In this document: piece after piece, positions 32,307 to 34,871 of the stretch
Position numbering within the stretch: position 1 is the stretch's first letter
How the letters are laid out: every line of letters starts with the position of its first letter
Source: Mediannikoviicoccus sp037890055
Lineage (GTDB): Bacteria; Bacillota; Clostridia; Tissierellales; Peptoniphilaceae
Assembly: GCA_037890055.1 (NCBI GenBank)
Contig: JBBKBD010000021.1
Direction: 5' to 3' (one strand)
Length of the DNA: 34,871 bases
Position numbers and translations under genes: made by a program
The notes under the pieces: generated by a model
Told to the model about the DNA's origin: nothing
What the model saw: the letters and a program-made list of their open reading frames with translations, nothing else
Database searches by the model: none

Positions 32307-33125
32307 TTAATTATCTGTAGATGTACTCATTTGATTCAGACGGATTGCCCTGCAAAAGGACACCATTCCATCTGAGCAAAATGGTAAGTTCTTCGCCGTG
32401 TCCGCCCACATTTCCTCCGTTGTTCTTGGAACGCCGACGGAGTCAAAAAACTCATACATCTCATCATCGTTGATATATTGATATTCCGTCTTTTTACCCG
32501 TAACCTTCGAGGCGATTGCCATGTACTGTGCAATTGTCAGAAGCTCGGCTCCATTTATATCAACAATTCGGTCTTCCCAATCCGACATTGCCGCACAGGC
32601 CGCCACAAGCGCACAGTCATCCCTCGAAACAAATGCCATTTTCCCATCTCCCATGTTATTGCGGATGATGCCGATTGTATTTTCAACTGCTTCCATAAAT
32701 GTGAAAACCATTGCATCCGCATATTGGGAATCCCGAAGAATCAAATAATGGATGGGCTGTTTTTTTATATACCTTTCGGTCCATACATGATCGTTTACTT
32801 CGTAAGCATTGATATTCTCATGTCCGGCTCCTACAATCGATGTATACACCAGTTTGTTTACACCTGCCGCCACAGCCGCATCAATTGCAATTTTATGTGC
32901 CGCTCTTCTTTTCGGTCCAACGAATGGCATGGAGATCAGAATAACTGTATCTGCATCTTTAAATGCCTCCGTCAGTTTTTCCGCATTGTTAAAATCGACA
33001 ATTCTGGTTTTAATGCCCATTGCCTGGTATTTTTCAAGACCATCTTTTGTTGGAGCCTGAACAGTGTTTCCTATATATTTATAATAAAGCAGTTGCCATC
33101 TCCTGTCATCAGTTATATAATTCAT
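32307..33125 (-). CDS. NmrA-like NAD(P)-binding protein, N-terminus damaged
   Basis: A 272-residue protein of the NmrA/atypical short-chain dehydrogenase group. From residue about 35 it fits the family (DADTVILISMPFVGP, KLVYTSIVGAGHEN, VWTERYIKKQPIHYLILRDS, SRDDCALVAACA). The expected first strand with a glycine-rich TGATGxxG loop is absent; the first 30 residues (MNYITDDRRWQLLYYK) look out of frame. A shifted frame reads TGDGN at the right place. A stop codon lies directly before the ATG and no ribosome binding site is seen, so no upstream start can rescue it. It may be a pseudogene or a non-cofactor-binding variant. It is the first gene of the operon with the methyltransferase. Confidence 0.7.
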   Translation of the reverse strand: MNYITDDRRWQLLYYKYIGNTVQAPTKDGLEKYQAMGIKTRIVDFNNAEKLTEAFKDADTVILISMPFVGPKRRAAHKIAIDAAVAAGVNKLVYTSIVGAGHENINAYEVNDHVWTERYIKKQPIHYLILRDSQYADAMVFTFMEAVENTIGIIRNNMGDGKMAFVSRDDCALVAACAAMSDWEDRIVDINGAELLTIAQYMAIASKVTGKKTEYQYINDDEMYEFFDSVGVPRTTEEMWADTAKNLPFCSDGMVSFCRAIRLNQMSTSTDN

Positions 33126-33171
33126 TTATACCGTCTTTTTTCGACAAAAATAACCAAAGGAGTTTTTTACA

Positions 33172-34719
33172 ATGAAATCTATGAGCATTTCTGTCATCCT
33201 TGACTGGATTCCTGATAAATACAGGATTTTTTATAAATCTACGGGCTTAGATCAATTATTCCAGCATGCCCGCATGCTTGATGATCCCATGGAAATAATC
33301 GATAATGATTTTCTGTATTTAACACAAGAGATCTCTTTCCTTGATAGGGAATGGGATATACGTAAGCCTCGGTTCCTGATTTTCTGTACCAAAACCGGAT
33401 CAAAGGAGGTACAGATAACCCCTTCATGGATGGAGCATGCCGCCATTTTATATACGGACGAGCCTTTTCATAAGGTATTCCGTGAGTTTCTGGATATTTT
33501 TGATAAGTACTATGCCTGGTATGAGCAATGCCTAAAGATAATTATCGAAAACAAAGATGTTTCAGATCTGCTTGATTATGCGGCCACCTTTCTTTGCAAC
33601 CCGATTGCCCTTTTTGATCCAACCGGAAAGCTGCTGCATTATACCGGGAAATTTAAGGAAAAAATCGAGGGAACTCTCTGGGACGAGGTTATCAATTTCG
33701 GCTTTACACCGACAGAATCTATATATTCTGACGAACACCAGAGAATTATGCAGGAAATTCACAGCGGAAACCACTTAATCTCCAGCGTCTTTCGTCAGGA
33801 TCCATCCCATCACTCTCTGACCGCTCCGCTTTATTTTGAGGGAAAAAACTTTGGAGCAGTCGGTACGACAGATATGAACGGTCCCTTTACGCAAGCACAA
33901 AAGGCTTTGTTATTAGAAGTCGTCCATTTTACAGAGCTTGCTATGAATCACCAGATTCAGGCTTCTATTTTGCAGGATGAAGAAAACTATTATGTTATAC
34001 GGCTTTTACAGGGATATCCGGCAGATGATCTTTCTACCTCTTATTATCTCCAAGCCAGAAATTATACGAACGAGGATATTTGGTATCTTTATCAATTTTC
34101 CCTTCCGGAATCTGACGTCTCGGATACCCGTCAGTCTGCCTATGTTCATCAGATAAAAAATATTCTGCCTCATGGAGTTGTCCTCTATTTTGAACATTCT
34201 ATTGTTGCGGTTTGCCGCAGGCGGGATTTTGATCCTGATTATGAAAAATCATACGCCGCACTGGAGAATTTGCTAAAACGGCTTTCCCTTAAGGTCTATA
34301 TAAGCACCCGTTTTTTTAGATTCACGGAGCTTTCCATGGCATATGGACAATGCAGGCTTATGATATCTTACCCTTTGGAGCCTCAAAAACTTATTCAAAG
34401 GTTTGATGAAGCCTTTCCGCATGTTTTATATGGTGTCCTTAAGGAAAAAAACTCCTTGCCGGGCTTCTGCCACCCAGCTGTTTTATCCCTGTGGCAAAGC
34501 CATACGGAGCAGGATCTCACGCTCATTCATAATTTAAAATGCTATCTTATCAACGGAAGAAATATAGCGGAGACTGCCCGGACGCTTCATCTTCATAGAA
34601 ACACCTTGATCTACCGGCTACGAAAAATCGAAGACCTGCTCCATATTTCACTGGATTACCTGGATGAAAATATGCTTCTCTATTTATTAATATCCTGCTT
34701 CATCTGCGAAACACTCTAA
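33172..34719 (+). CDS. PucR-family transcriptional regulator
   Basis: A 515-residue regulator transcribed away from the NmrA/methyltransferase operon, which it probably controls. The C-terminal PucR-type helix-turn-helix is clear at about 464-490 (NIAETARTLHLHRNTLIYRL). A GAF-like middle region (about 130-270, including PIALFDPTGKLLHYTG) may bind the effector. The N-terminus (about 1-120) is a separate, unrecognised domain. AAAGGAG precedes the ATG. GC content is higher than in the left part of the window, as for its two neighbours. A hairpin terminator follows. Confidence 0.88.
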   Translation: MKSMSISVILDWIPDKYRIFYKSTGLDQLFQHARMLDDPMEIIDNDFLYLTQEISFLDREWDIRKPRFLIFCTKTGSKEVQITPSWMEHAAILYTDEPFHKVFREFLDIFDKYYAWYEQCLKIIIENKDVSDLLDYAATFLCNPIALFDPTGKLLHYTGKFKEKIEGTLWDEVINFGFTPTESIYSDEHQRIMQEIHSGNHLISSVFRQDPSHHSLTAPLYFEGKNFGAVGTTDMNGPFTQAQKALLLEVVHFTELAMNHQIQASILQDEENYYVIRLLQGYPADDLSTSYYLQARNYTNEDIWYLYQFSLPESDVSDTRQSAYVHQIKNILPHGVVLYFEHSIVAVCRRRDFDPDYEKSYAALENLLKRLSLKVYISTRFFRFTELSMAYGQCRLMISYPLEPQKLIQRFDEAFPHVLYGVLKEKNSLPGFCHPAVLSLWQSHTEQDLTLIHNLKCYLINGRNIAETARTLHLHRNTLIYRLRKIEDLLHISLDYLDENMLLYLLISCFICETL

Positions 34720-34871
34720 TTTGGACATCCTCCTATGCTTGAATTTTGGCTTGTCACAGCAATTTCATTGTACGATTTAGTATGAATAATCATCCCCCGG
34801 CATAGCCGGGGGTTTTTCACATGCGGCCCAAAGGGCCTGTATTACAAGCCACGCCTCAAAGGCGTTGGTCA
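34720..34871. mobile_element. possible IS200/IS605-type end (three close stem-loops)
   Basis: Within 80 bases lie three perfect stem-loops: CCCCCGGC-ata-GCCGGGGG, GGCCC-aaa-GGGCC (34825-34837) and ACGCC-tcaaa-GGCGT (34851-34865). Such small subterminal hairpins are typical of IS200/IS605 elements, and the text resembles what I remember of such ends in gut Clostridia. The window stops before any transposase gene, so this is inference. Confidence 0.35.
34794..34817 (+). terminator. GC-rich hairpin after the regulator gene
   Basis: CCCCCGGC-ata-GCCGGGGG (34794-34812) is a perfect 8-bp stem with a 3-nt loop followed by T5 on the plus strand. It can act as a terminator for the regulator gene, and might also be one of the subterminal hairpins of a mobile element. 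Confidence 0.8.

Noticed and set aside
32478..33203. 241-residue open frame on the plus strand
   Set aside because: It lies antisense to the NmrA-like gene, is rich in Cys, His and Ile from reversed codons, and has no family resemblance; it is a shadow frame.
1..34871. CRISPR array or phage genes
   Set aside because: No evenly spaced repeats with unique spacers and no phage structural, integrase or lysis genes were seen; the repeated hairpins are irregularly spaced.

Overview
The window is about 35 kb of an AT-rich chromosome with strong GGAGG-type ribosome binding sites, closely packed genes and many hairpin terminators. The long-form HPF, a T-box in front of serS, the dnaX-ybaB-recR cluster, class III fructose bisphosphatase and an AGCS sodium:alanine symporter point to a low-GC anaerobic Firmicute. 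I think a Gram-positive anaerobic coccus of the Peptoniphilus/Anaerococcus type (Tissierellia) is most likely, but this is inference from gene content and style, not a database match.

Layout. 1-590 is a gene-free stretch of mosaic palindromic repeats. 590-4189 (minus) holds a secreted/membrane hypothetical, an AGCS symporter with a small membrane partner, and hpf. 4190-4538 is a regulatory gap with a triplet of DnaA-box-like sequences. 4539-6746 holds YihY (plus), MscL (minus) and two tandem paralogous membrane-anchored small proteins (minus). 6804-7477 is a second dense repeat block. 7478-10330 (minus) holds serS under a T-box, then dacA, whose stop codon shares a base with a tRNA-Arg(CCT) gene. 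10380-10610 is a third repeat block. 10608-16191 (minus) holds an unrecognised protein, recR, ybaB, dnaX and a large helical protein with an internal duplication. 16258-19951 is the class I ribonucleotide reductase operon nrdA-nrdB (minus), with a candidate NrdR-like site inside its promoter. 20067-23121 (plus) holds an Fe-S aldo/keto reductase and fbp. 23145-25789 (minus) holds an alpha/beta hydrolase and asnB; 25964-27544 (plus) an ABC exporter; 27574-29852 (minus) a 2-hydroxyacid dehydrogenase, a stand-alone ATP-cone protein, a small membrane protein and a lipoprotein.

The right end differs. A 5'-truncated, frameshifted ISL3-type transposase remnant (29986-30650) precedes a segment that is visibly richer in G and C and has different codon use (about 30860-34871). 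This segment carries a divergent cassette: a PucR-type regulator (plus) facing an NmrA-like protein with a damaged N-terminus and a GcvT/LigM-like methyltransferase (both minus). It ends in three close stem-loops that look like the hairpin-rich end of an IS200/IS605-type element or a terminator array. I read it as a horizontally acquired island bounded by mobile-element debris.

The most original signals are in the non-coding DNA: repeat units that keep a common flank but carry hairpin stems of different sequence, each a long perfect stem with a 3-nt loop; a tRNA whose 5' processing would cut the stop codon off an upstream mRNA; and the DnaA-box triplet away from any dnaA gene.
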